The translations under genes were made by a program, and so were the position numbers. A stretch of DNA of 64,000 bases from positions 3,350,169-3,414,168 of the forward strand of contig NC_087386.1 of NCBI RefSeq assembly GCF_963675165.1, in the 5' to 3' direction. How positions within the stretch are numbered: the stretch's first letter is position 1; each line of letters starts with the position of its first letter. Below are positions 46,101 through 58,100 of the stretch, piece after piece. The notes under the pieces were generated by a model. It was not told where the DNA came from and did not search any database. It saw nothing but the letters and a program-made list of their open reading frames with translations. The DNA is from Halichondria panicea (lineage: Eukaryota > Porifera > Demospongiae > Suberitida > Halichondriidae).

Positions 46101-49100
46101 TAGTATCACAAACGCAGTGAGGGTTCTACTAGCCCTGAGGACTTCTAAATCTGTGGAAACTTCCTAAACAGTGTCTAAGCATTTTAGATCATAGCAACCA
46201 TGTGTATTTAGCCAATCAGATCTTATGTAATCTTTGCTACATGATTTTCTAAGTGAAGTACATGATTTTCTAAGTAAGTACATGATCTTCTACATAAGTA
46301 CATGATTTTCTAAGTTGGATAGAACACTTCCTTTAGCCAATCAAATTGCAGTATTTATGGCAAACATGATCTAAATGCATGTAAAGTGTATTCTTATTCT
46401 CAGTCAAACTTTTTCTCAAAACTCTCATCTAATGTGTGGCACTCTCAGATACACAGACACAGTGTTGTCGGTGTCCATAAGCTCCCGCCACTTGTAGTAC
46501 CCTCGCTACACTCGGGACTATGTATCTAGATGATTTATGAATGAATTATGATGATGCCTGCCTGCCTAATAGCTGATGTGGAGTAGTAGCTTTGACGTGG
46601 ACATGTGGATATTAGTCTAGCATATTCTAGCATTCAACTAGCCTCAATTCCAGGCCGAGTTGTTTCTAGCTAGGCCGACAACTAGGCCTGGTGTTGATTG
46701 TATCTGGGCGTGGTTAGGAACCAAAAAACAAGAAGCAGAGAGATTTGCAAGAACAACACACCTGTCGACAAGGGCCGGCAGTGTTGGTCCTACCTACTAG
46801 TTTGTAGTCCATCACAAAGGGCAGTGAGTGAAAGCAAGAGATTTGCCATACCATGTTGAAAATCATGGCAAAGACGTTTCTTCCTTCTGCAAGAGCTGGG
46901 CCTGTTCTGCAATGAGAGTGGGACCTTCTTGTAATGTATACGTTAATCTGAACAACTTAAACTTGCAGTAGCTAGCTAGCTAGATAATCTACTTTTAGGG
47001 ACTGCACGAATTCTCTGGAGGGGCGCAGTAGCTAAAAGTTAACTAATTTGCAACAGCAGTAACATGAGGGGGCTACTTTATCACAAGAATCGGGGCGCGA
47101 TGTGCAGTCAAACTTGCAAATTTACTGCACAAAACATAAGCTCAGGTGATTTCATTAGTGACCTTTTGACCCTGTCCACCCTCCTCTGGACTACCGTAAT
47201 GACCTTATTATTGTGGACCCGTAGAAACTGGATTATTAGCTCTTACCATAGATTAAAAAGGAAGGGATTGGAAACGACCAGGCCTCTCCGTGTAACACTC
47301 CGCGTTATGATTTAGCGATCGTGAATATTTTCGTGGTTGACCGTTATGAGGTAGCTCTCCTATCCATTAGCGATCACTCAGGGGCTGGGAGGTACTCTAG
47401 AAGTAAGTTTACACCACTGACAAGCTCTAAGTCCGTTGTCTTTACTCTGTTGTTTGTTGAGTTTAGCTTGCATGTAAATTTTCTCTTTCCCTGTTGTGAA
47501 GCCGAAACAGCAAAGGACATCGCTTGACTTGGTTATTAGAATGGTTTCAAAACCATGGATAAGCTGTACTGTTCATACACTTTAGTATATACTTTTAGAC
47601 ACACTAGGGCCTAGACCTCTCACGACGACTTCATAGTAAGAGCTATTCCTTCTTGTGTAAGCATTTATTTTGTTTAGCTTAGCCAACCTTTTAGAGCTAG
47701 ATTCTCTTTACTTTTTCACATTAAAAATGACCAATTTCACTGCATGCTTCTATGTACAGCACATTGTAGAGCAGTCAAGACACTCACAGATAATGACAAT
47801 GCTGACTATAAATGTAGTTTTAGCCAAGGAAGGGGATTGGAAACGAACATTTTTGCGTGGAACACTCCGCATTATAGGGTGGCTAAAACTACAAAGGATT
47901 AAATTTATAGTCAGCATGCTCATTACCTGTCTTGACTGCTCTACAATGTGCTGTGCGTAGAAGCAGTGAGAGGTCAAGGCCTTATACTAAAGCAGTTTGA
48001 AGGACTATACTGCAAACTTTTATGAACAGTACAGCTTCATCTAAAATCACCCTTTAACCGCCACGGGCCACGTGACTTTTTTGCGAAATTCTAATTCTGC
48101 GATACTTAGGAAGTAGCTCGAACTACGCACCTCCCTGTATAGAGGAAGAGCTGTAGAATCACGTGCAATTTAGTCTAGAATTTTCCAAGCCACGTTGCTA
48201 TGTTAAATTTCATTAGCATCTTACCGCACGAAGTTTATAGCTATGGCTAGGTTGTTTACTTGTGCCGATGTGCTTGAACAGCTTGAGGACAGCAATGGCG
48301 ATGTCTCCTCTGGTGATGACAGTGCCTATGAAGGAGAGGGGATAGTAGGATACCTCCCAAAGGCTACCAGCTTTATGCCAGACGCTGATGAACTGTCTGG
48401 GACTGATGACATGCATGACATGGACCTAGACGCTAGCTATGGACCAGGACGGTGAAAGACCAGGAGAGGGCTCGCTGTGTGACTCTGGTAAGTAGTATAG
48501 TATAGCTAGAATATCAGTAGTGTAAGTATAGTATAGCTAAAATAGAATTAGCAGTAATGAACAGTCTTTATGTGAGCTTGTAAATTTCATAGATCGTTCA
48601 TCGAGCCCTCTGATGTCAAGATATATCTTAGCACTGTTACATTCATATGATGTGAAAATCAAGCTTAGTCAAGCCTTTATACCATGACAGGCTGATCCAT
48701 GAAAAAAATTTTTTGGATTTTATCTCACCGCTGGCCGGGCATTTAAAATGATAAAAACGGGTGGGCGCAATAACCGTGGTTGCTATGGCAACACATGTTG
48801 CACCATTTTATTCCTTGTTGTATGGGCATTCTATTGGTATATGGTTGCTAGGCATTTTATTGCTCTGGAAACCCGATAGAGAATTTACAGACATTTCACT
48901 TCAGTGTTAATTAAGAATCCGACGGTTAAAGGGCCTAATCCTTCACAGCCTAATTCTTCACAAGAACCTTAAGTGGGCAAATCACCTCTGCTCAGCGGCA
49001 TACCGTATTGCTAAAGCGTACATTTTCATCAACCTCAACAGTTCAGAAGAAATTATTAACTTGTTCGATCGCAATTATCGTATTGTTCTCAGATATGGCG

Positions 49101-52100
49101 ACCTGCTCACGAAGCCATTCTATGTAGCACTTAGATACATAATAACCAAGCCAATCAATGTCCTTTGCTTCACAGCAGGGAAAGAGAAAAGTTGACATAG
49201 AAACTCAACAAAAATTTGAAACAGATTAAAGACAACAGACTTAGAGCTTGTCAGTGGTATAAACTTACTTCTCTAGAGTACCTCCCAGCGTCTGAGTGAT
49301 CGCTAGTGGATAGGAGAGCTAGAAACAGTTAAAATACAACACAGAACGTTCAATCACAAAAATATTTGCGTGCGCAAAATATAACGCGGAGTGTTTTAAC
49401 CATTTGTGACAGGGCCTAGGAAAAGGGCCCTTAACGCGGCAAGTATTAAATCATTGATTGTAGAGGAGAGGGATTGGAAACGCATACGTGAATGCCTGGC
49501 CCATCCGTGTCACGGTTATATTTCTTTTTCCTACCTCCGTCACATGAAATTGACCATTGTCCTACCGTAGAAACTGGATTATTAGCGCTTACTCGATTAT
49601 AAGCTTATCTTTATTTTAAGCGCATGCTCAACTGCAGGCAGCGCTTTTCCAATTATGCGAAGGTTATTAGTGTAATTTTAGAATTGATTCAGCTAATTTT
49701 CCATGAGCTAGTTAACTTGTACAGTGCAGGGTAGCTATAGCTGGTGATATCCATTTGTAAGGACTCTCTGGGCGTGCTGTTACCTTGTCTGATCATGCTG
49801 AGAGAATGTGAGACATGGATGAGGTCCTTTTATTCCAAGTTCGTTGCTGGGTGGGGCTCAAAATGACTGCATTATAGGCGCATTCTCGAATATAAGCGTA
49901 TTGAGCTCTGCTATTGACCCTAAAAGCGCATGCATAATCCAGTTTCTACGGTATGGTAATTTCATCTTTGACAGGCAAGAAGGCTACTACTGACTATAGC
50001 CAGAAAGAGACATGAGACAAGCGGGAAGGCTACTAGGATGAAGTTAGGCTACTAGCTTAATTCCATTCGTGTTTCAGAAATTAGTATTAGAGGAGCTCTT
50101 CGCCATTGTATGAAAGAGTTTACTGTGGGATCACACACAGTGTTAATAGAAGTTTAAGAACATAAATCATAAACAATAATTATTATTATCATTGTACTGT
50201 TTGTACTCGTGATGTAAAGACAGAAATAATGATGCAATTTCCTTGAATGTCCTCTTTGGTAAGTGGTTCAGTGAACGTGCTACAGTCTGCCGATGTAAAC
50301 CCTGAAGAAGGATCATCAGATGCACACAATCTGAGATTAAAAACAATATCAGTTTGAGATAACAGTTTACCTTGGGTCTTCCAACTGACACTTCCGTCGT
50401 TTATTCTCTCATAACTCTTCCCCAAAAAACTTGCCGATCCATTCGTATGAACAAATGAAGTGTACGAAAGCATGTAGTAGCATTAAAGGTCACTTCTAGC
50501 CTATAAACATTTGCTACTTCAACACTACACTTCCACAAAATCCCACAAGCGAAAGTCACGAGTGTGATAATAAATTTGTTTGCAAATACTACCATGGAGA
50601 GTCAATCATGAAGTTGCTACATTCAAAACACACTTAACACACCACTGTACCCGTCAAACAGGCTGTAGTTCTTTTTGGAGAGTTAAAAAATCCCACAATC
50701 CTCAGCCAGTCAAGGAAAGCTACATGAAACTTCTTTAGTAGACACTTCTAGGTTAAGGTTACAACTATACTAGGTACATAAGAGCATAGTACTTGCTGGC
50801 ATAGGTGTATTTGTTTGTGAGGCCAAGGCACTTCTCTGTCCTTCTAAAAGACGCCTTGCTTCTGTTGCCACTACAGCATTGCGTGGGCGTGGACGAAACA
50901 CGGATGGGCCAGAATCGTACTGAGTCCACCCATGCGTTTCCAATCACTCTCCTCTACAATAAATTGAGCTATAAGCCAAAACAGTAGAAATGAAGTAAAA
51001 ATTACTTTTTTTCACAGGTGCCTTTCCTCTACCTACTTGTAAAAATTTGCTCTCTACGAAGCTTTAAACAGGTCAAGCGCGGACGTTGAAGAAACTCACC
51101 AAACGTTCTTCATCTTTTACAATGAAATTTACTGTGTGTACGTGGGGGTTATTTAAAAAAGTTACAACTTGTACAGGACTATTTCATCAGCCCAGTACTT
51201 ACAATCATCAAGAGGAGCCATAGCTCCACTTCTTAACAAAGATAATTTAGCAACAAAAATAGAAAGAGCAGCTATCTAACTAGCTAGCTTTGCATAGATC
51301 CACTCTTTTTTCTTTAGATTTACGTATCCCGTGCCACTTGTCCTCATAACCCCTCCATAACAACCTACAGATAAACAGTAAGTTAGGATAGATTCTAGCC
51401 AATAGACTACTGTTTCTCAGGCCTCCGACACTCACCACGACCTAGGGGAACCATCCATATAAATATTATAGGACAATTTCACGGAGTTTCCTAGGCATCA
51501 CCCATCCCACCATGCCTGCTAATACTAAGCACAATGGCAGTGATACCAGTACTACAAGGAGGAAAGCTTCTTGTAAGGCTAATAGTAAGTTGGAAAGCCT
51601 TAATTAGATGAATACTAAGTGAAAGACCACCTATAATAGATCAGTCTCCTTCAAGCTTTAGAGACACTTTCTGTAGAGGCTCCATGCATACAAGTGAGTG
51701 ATCTATTACATAAGACTGTCAGTACAAGCTTATATCATAGATTGAAAAGGAAGGTGATTGGAAACGAAAATGTTTGCGTGAAACACTCCGTGTTATAGGG
51801 TGTGGCTAAAATTATAGTCAACATGCGATTTACCTGTCTTGCTGCCCATACAATGTGTTGTACATAGAAATGGTGAAATTGTTAATGTTGATTATTCTAA
51901 AAAGTAAAGAGAATCTAGCTAAAAGGTAGACTAAGCTATACTGTTCTACACTCTAGTAAACAGTTAATAGTTTCGCATCGATCATAAATCATTTGTTAGT
52001 ATCAGCATGTGGCTATCTAATAATTACACCAATCAAATAAGTACTAGGACCTGGCTAAATATAGAAATAGATAAATATAGCTAGTACCATAAACTAATAA

Positions 52101-55100
52101 TGATTACATAAATAAACATTACGTAACTAGAACATTACATCCCTCCTTTACTTCGGAGAAAAGAAACAGTTATTAGAGTTCAATCAAGTTCCATGTATAT
52201 TCTGGCCATAACGCTGACAGCTTCACCTCTGCCTCGTTGGATATCGTCGTTGGACCTGTACTTGCTGAGCTGGTTGAGTTTCGTCTGGACCATTATCAAG
52301 TTCATCATCTGAACTTTCATAATCAGCTTCTGGTGTTCTCACAGAGGGTTGTATTCGTTTGAAATGGCTAACGTTTCTCGTGATATCTCTTTCATTTCGA
52401 GTTGCCGTTACCATCAAACCTTTGACCTCATCACCTTGTAAGGGGCAGGATCAAATTTAGTTGTGAATTTGTCCTTCTTCTGGCGTACCAATACAGTGTC
52501 ACCAATTTGGATGTTAGGCTGACAACTACGAGATCTCTTGTCGGCTTCATCTTCTTTTTGGCTTATGTGTCTTTGTCTCGTACCAAAGAATCCACTGGAG
52601 TGTCATTTGACACGGTTGCCTCAGGTAGCTTGGTGCCGATCTTTCGGTTGAACAAAAGTTGTGCAGGTGATACTCCTGTTGTACTGTGCGGTGTTGCACG
52701 ATAATTAAAGAGAAACTGGTAGAGAAACTTCTTCCAATCTCTTCCTTCAGCGTGGGCTGATCTAACCGCTTTCCTCTGCATTTCCTTGTGGCCATAGAGG
52801 AGTGCTCTTTCGATGTTTAATGCCTTTTTCTTGAGTGTACTGTTTGAACTCTTCTGAGAAGAATGGGGGACCATTGTCACTCTTCAAAACTTTGGGTATT
52901 CCATGAGTGGAGAAGATTCGATCGAGCTTGCTGATGGTTCCTTTTCCGGCCGTGGAGTGAACAATCTCAACTTCCGGAAATCTAGAGTATGCATCAATGA
53001 CTACCATCAGATACTCACCAGTTGGGAATGGTCCGCAGAAATCGATGTTCACAGTGTGCCATGGTTTGGGTGGCAGTGCTTTCATCTGGAGAGGTGCAGG
53101 TGGTGAGTAGGGACTGTTTGCTTGACATGCAATGCAGCTCTGAATGGTTTTCTGAACTTTCTCCTCGATTCCTGTAAACCAGACTTTCTCACGTAGCAGT
53201 CTCTTAGTCTTCACTATTCCTTGGTGACCTTCATGGGCAAGGTCGATTGATCTCTGTTGGAGTGAGCTTGGTATCACTATTCGGTTGCCACAGAGGATCA
53301 GATTAGATTCTGCGTTGACTTTGCCAAACAGTTTAGTAGCATCTGATTTCTCATACCACTTTCCAGATTGAATGACGTCCATCAATTCACACAGCGTAGG
53401 GTCCGCTTCTTGAATCTCTGTCAAGGACATTGCTTTGGGAATTGCATGTAGGCATAGGAGGTTGACATAGTCTTCTGCCATTTTCTCTGCTCTCCTTTAA
53501 TGTGGTGTGTCGGGAGAGAAAATCAGATGGGTTGTTACTTCCTTTTGTGTGTATCACATTGAATTCGTAGCCTTGTAGCCTCAAGTTCCACCGCTCGATT
53601 CTGGCAGGTGGTTTGGACTTCGGGTTGCCAAAAATCAACTGAACTGGCTTGCAATCGGTGTGTAGGTTAAATCTTTTCCCATAGAGATAGAGGTGTAGTC
53701 GTTCTACTGCCCACACGATTGCAAGAGCTTCCTTCTCTGTTTGTGAGTATCGAGTTTCAACATCTGAAAGCGATCTACTCACATACGCGACAATTTTCCG
53801 GTCTTGCTTTCCTGGTGTTGTCTGAGACAGGATTGCTGATAGACCAACTGGAGAGGCTACCTCTGTCTCTTTGGATGGGTCAAAGTATGCCTCACTGGTC
53901 AACATTTCTTTGATTTTCTCGAAAGAAGACTGATGTTCCAGAGACCACTGGAATGGAACATCCTTCTTGGTCAGGTTGCGGAGAGGATGTGATACATCAC
54001 TAAACGAAGGGATGAATTTAGCACAGTAAGTTGCCATTCCCAGAAAACTTCTGACTTCGGATGCTGATTTTGGAGGGGTCATGTTGTGTATGGCCTTCAC
54101 TTTGTCTGGATCAGCTGAGATGCCTTCTTTGGAGAATACAAATCCGAAAAATGTCAGGGATGACTTGTTGAACTCACACTTGGACTTGTTAAGGGTGAGG
54201 TTTACATCTTTAAACTTCTTCTTCAGTGCTTTGTTATGTTCTTCTCATACACGATGACATCATCACTTATATTCAAAGTACCCGGTATGTCACGAAGTTG
54301 GTCACTGATGATGTTTTGGAAAGTCTCACTGGCTGAGTTTGTGCCAAAATTGAGTCGAGTGTATCGGCGGAGACCTTTGTGTGTCACGAAAGTAGTGACT
54401 GTCTCCGTCCAATGGAATTTGGTGGTACCCAGCTTTCAAGTCAAGCTACCGTTGCTCCATTCAGATTGTGAACAAGATCGTCTACCATGGGGCTGGGGTG
54501 TCTCTCTTAGAATGGCTTTGTTTGGCATCCTCATATCGACACATAGGCGAACACTTCCATTTTTCTTTGGAGCAATGACTAGAGGAGAGACCCATGTTGT
54601 GGGACCGTCGACTTTTTCGATAATCCCTTGACTTTCCAGATTGTCGAGTTCTTCTGAAACCTGTTTTCGGAGGTGGAATGGAATGCGCCGGACTGACTGT
54701 ACGACCGGAGCGACTGAGTCATCGATGTGTAATCGGACATGTGTGTTCTTGAGTTTGCCTATCCCTTTGAACACTTTGGGAAATGAGGCAATTAGTTCTT
54801 CGTCGGTTTGCTGTTCGTTCATTTGGTTGACTTTGATACTGATTAGGTCGAGGTCTTCAGCTGTGCTGCAGTCATAGACTGGACGTGTTTTGAACCGACG
54901 TTAATGTTTGCCATAAACTGGCAGTGAGTTGTGAGTCAGATCCATACGCAAACATGCACTTTGTGGGTGAGTTCAGCTATATTGTACAATGTTTTTGTAT
55001 TTCCTCGAAACTGTCTTCATCAATGATGTTGGCTGATGCACCTGTATCTATCATCACTGTAACAGGGATGTCATTAATGCCCACAGTGACCATTGGTGCT

Positions 55101-58100
55101 TTGGAATAGGTAGAGTTTCCGAGTACGTATAGGTACTCGTCGTCGCTACTGCTTGTATTATCTGACTCTGTGTCTGGTCTGGGTGCAGTTTCAACTTGTC
55201 GTATACGTCTAGTTCCTTGTTTACTGCGTGGCATTGTTGTTTTGGACAAACATACTCGAGCAAAATGGTCGCATTTCTTGCAAGTTTTTCCGATTGCAGG
55301 GCACGGACCTTCCTTGTGGGGCCTTGTGGGGCCATGTGAGTCCACACTTTCGACATTGGTTCGAAGGGGTGTGAGTTTGCTTCATCGGGAATTTACGTGG
55401 AGGTCTCTTCACGTGGAGTTGGTTCACAGACGCAGAGAGTTGTTCCATCCCACTAGCCTGGGTCTCGCTCATTTCACGAAGTGCTATTCTACGGAGTCTT
55501 TTCGATAAACAGTTCTGAATAATGGTCGATTTTATTTCACGGTTTAAATCATTAAACTCACATTCTGGGCCAACTTCCGGAGTCTTGTTGTGTATTGATC
55601 AATAGTTTCTCCATTGTTTTGAGCAGCAGTGCGAAACTTGAAGATCTTGTAATCAACATTCTTCTTGGGGGCAAAGTATTCATCCAGCTTGTCTATAGCT
55701 GTGTCATAGTCATCTCCTGTGTCTGTCAGGGTATCAAAAATTGACTGTGTATCTTCCCCAACTTGATATATGAGAAGAGCTCTCTTTCTTCCTCCATCTG
55801 TGATGTTGAGAGCTGCCAAGTATGTTGCTTTCCATCGCTGTCCTAGCGAGGTAGGGTCTGAGATTGGGTCAAATGGAGTAAGAGGTTGTAGGCTGAGCCC
55901 TGCTTCAGCCATCCTTGTATCCTCGTCGCCAGTTATACTGTTCTACACTCTAGTAAACAGTTAATAGTTTCGCATCGATCATAAATCATTTGTTAGTATC
56001 AGCATGTGGCTATCTAATAATTACACCAATCAAATAGTACTAGGACCTGGCTAAATATAGAAATAGATAAATATAGCTAGTACCATAAACTAATAATGAT
56101 TACATAAATAAACATTACGTAACTAGAACATTACATAAGCAACTATCACTAAACAGCTATACAATAACCCTTTCCTTGCCATTCGTGAAATCTGGAACAG
56201 GAGCGTCTTTAGGTCGATCAATTAGTGTGGATCCGGCCTCACCACGCCTCCATGTCATTCTATTAGTCTAGATCCGGCTAGCAATTCTAGCTGGGACTCC
56301 CAGTTCTAGCTCCTTTTGTTTAGCGTGTCAGAGACTGGGAGAAGATGATTGGCACTCCCTGGCTCCTTTGGATGTACAGCTGTCCAGATCCCTAGAACAT
56401 ACCCTCCATTCTGACGAGTTATCAGTGCATAGGGTGCTTACTAGATTCTTGCCAGCCAGTACAGTTCAAGCTACACACAGCACCGCTCAACTATTCTCTA
56501 CCCCATTATCTAGCTAAATCTGGTCCAACTAGACAGCAGACACAGCTAGTTAATTCAGTAAAGCCAGGGGTAGCCCTACTTCTACGGTTGTTCAGTACCC
56601 ACGGTAACAATTCCTCTGGGCTGGGCTAACTAGTTGAGCCACGCCTCCCAATTCTCAAGGCTAGGTACATGTCTCTGTCTAGCTGCTTCTTCAGCTTCTT
56701 GCTCAGTTTTGTGGCTTAGAGAAAGGCCAGCTACTCAGGGGGAAGAGTCCAGATGAAAGTCTGGCAGCCAGGTGACGTCCAAACGGTCAGTTATTCTTTC
56801 CACCAACTTTTTAATCTAGTCTAGTCCTGCTTGCACTGCTACTACTACTGCTGCTACTCTTCCTAGCTAGTCAAAGGTTTCTTTTTTTTTTTTTTTTTTT
56901 TTATAACTACATATGCACAAAGAGACATCAAAGCTTACATCAAAGGACACAGATTTTTAGCCTACTTGACTGATAAGGCGGTTACCTAGACTACAGTTTG
57001 TTTGTCAGGGAGGAGCTCACATACAACTTCATCTAATTCATCATAACGATTCCTTACCCATTGTTGTAATTTCTACAACAGATTGCCAAGGAAAGAGATA
57101 CAAGAACTCTAAGTCGTGGGAGGTCAAGGTGTCTTAAAGCAGTTTGAAGGACTATACTGCAAATGTTTATGAACAGTACAGCTTATCCATAGCATGAAAC
57201 CATCCTATATAGCACTTAGATACATAATAACCAAGTCAAGCAATGTCCTTTGCTTCACAGCAAGCAGGGACAGAGAAAAGTTTACATGGAGTATTTCAAG
57301 CTAAACTCAACAAAAAGAGTAAAGACACTCTTTCTTTCTTCGAAATTCCTTCCTAGATGCCAAGCAAATCAGCTACATAGCTAGCTAGAGAGTCCTAGAA
57401 TGCATAGCCTTCATCTAACTAATCGTCTTCTCCATAAAATATTTTACTAAGCTTGCATAGTGCATACTTCGTAGCTCCGGATAGAAAATAGTTAGGAGGT
57501 CGATCTTAGTATCATTTTGAAGCTTAGAGAACGCTTTATCTGATTCAAAATAAAAAATAACTCGGGTATACCCGCGTTAAGGGCCCTTTTCTTAGGCCCT
57601 GTCACATATGATGTCTAATTTATAGTTAGAACATAGAATTGATTCAGTAATATCTATGAGCGCTAGCTAGCTTGTACAGTGCATGCTAGCTATAATTATA
57701 GCTGGTGATATCATCTGGAAGGATTCTCTGGGCATGCTGTTACCCATGCTGACCAGTTCCTGGTCAATAATCATTGTTTTTGAATTGTAACATAATTATA
57801 ATAGTATGATATAGGTCTAGCCTCGGTCCCAGGCCGATTTTTGAACAAGGTTGAAAATACGGCCTGGTATTGATTGTATCTGGCGTGGCAGGAAATTCCT
57901 GTCATATTTCCCCGTATAAGTTTAATACCGTAATTTAGCTCCGTGTATGCTCTTAAGTAACTGAAATCTAGCCATAGATTATCTAGCTAGCTAGCTACTG
58001 CAAATTTAAGTTGTTCAGATTAACGTATACATTGTCTGCTTCACAAGAAGGCCTCACTCTCATTGCAGAACAGGCCCAGCTCTTGTCAGAAGGAAGAAAC

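Larger units (their letters stand above)
51937..56135 (-). mobile_element. Ty3/gypsy LTR retrotransposon, full length but broken
   Basis: LTRs at 51937-52139 and 55934-56135 are nearly identical (203 and 202 bp). The 5-bp target duplication TAAGC lies at 51932-51936 and 56136-56140. Read on the minus strand the element starts TGTAATGTTC. A likely primer-binding site ('tggcgacgagg') follows the 5' LTR directly, and a purine tract ('aaaggaggga') precedes the 3' LTR. Gene order is gag, protease, reverse transcriptase, RNase H, integrase, which is the gypsy order. The element lies antisense in T-box intron 3. Confidence 0.92.

Noticed and set aside
47670-47977. Two overlapping ORFs on opposite strands with similar peptides
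   Set aside because: They lie on the two arms of a palindrome (47744-47966). The similarity is a by-product of the inverted repeat.
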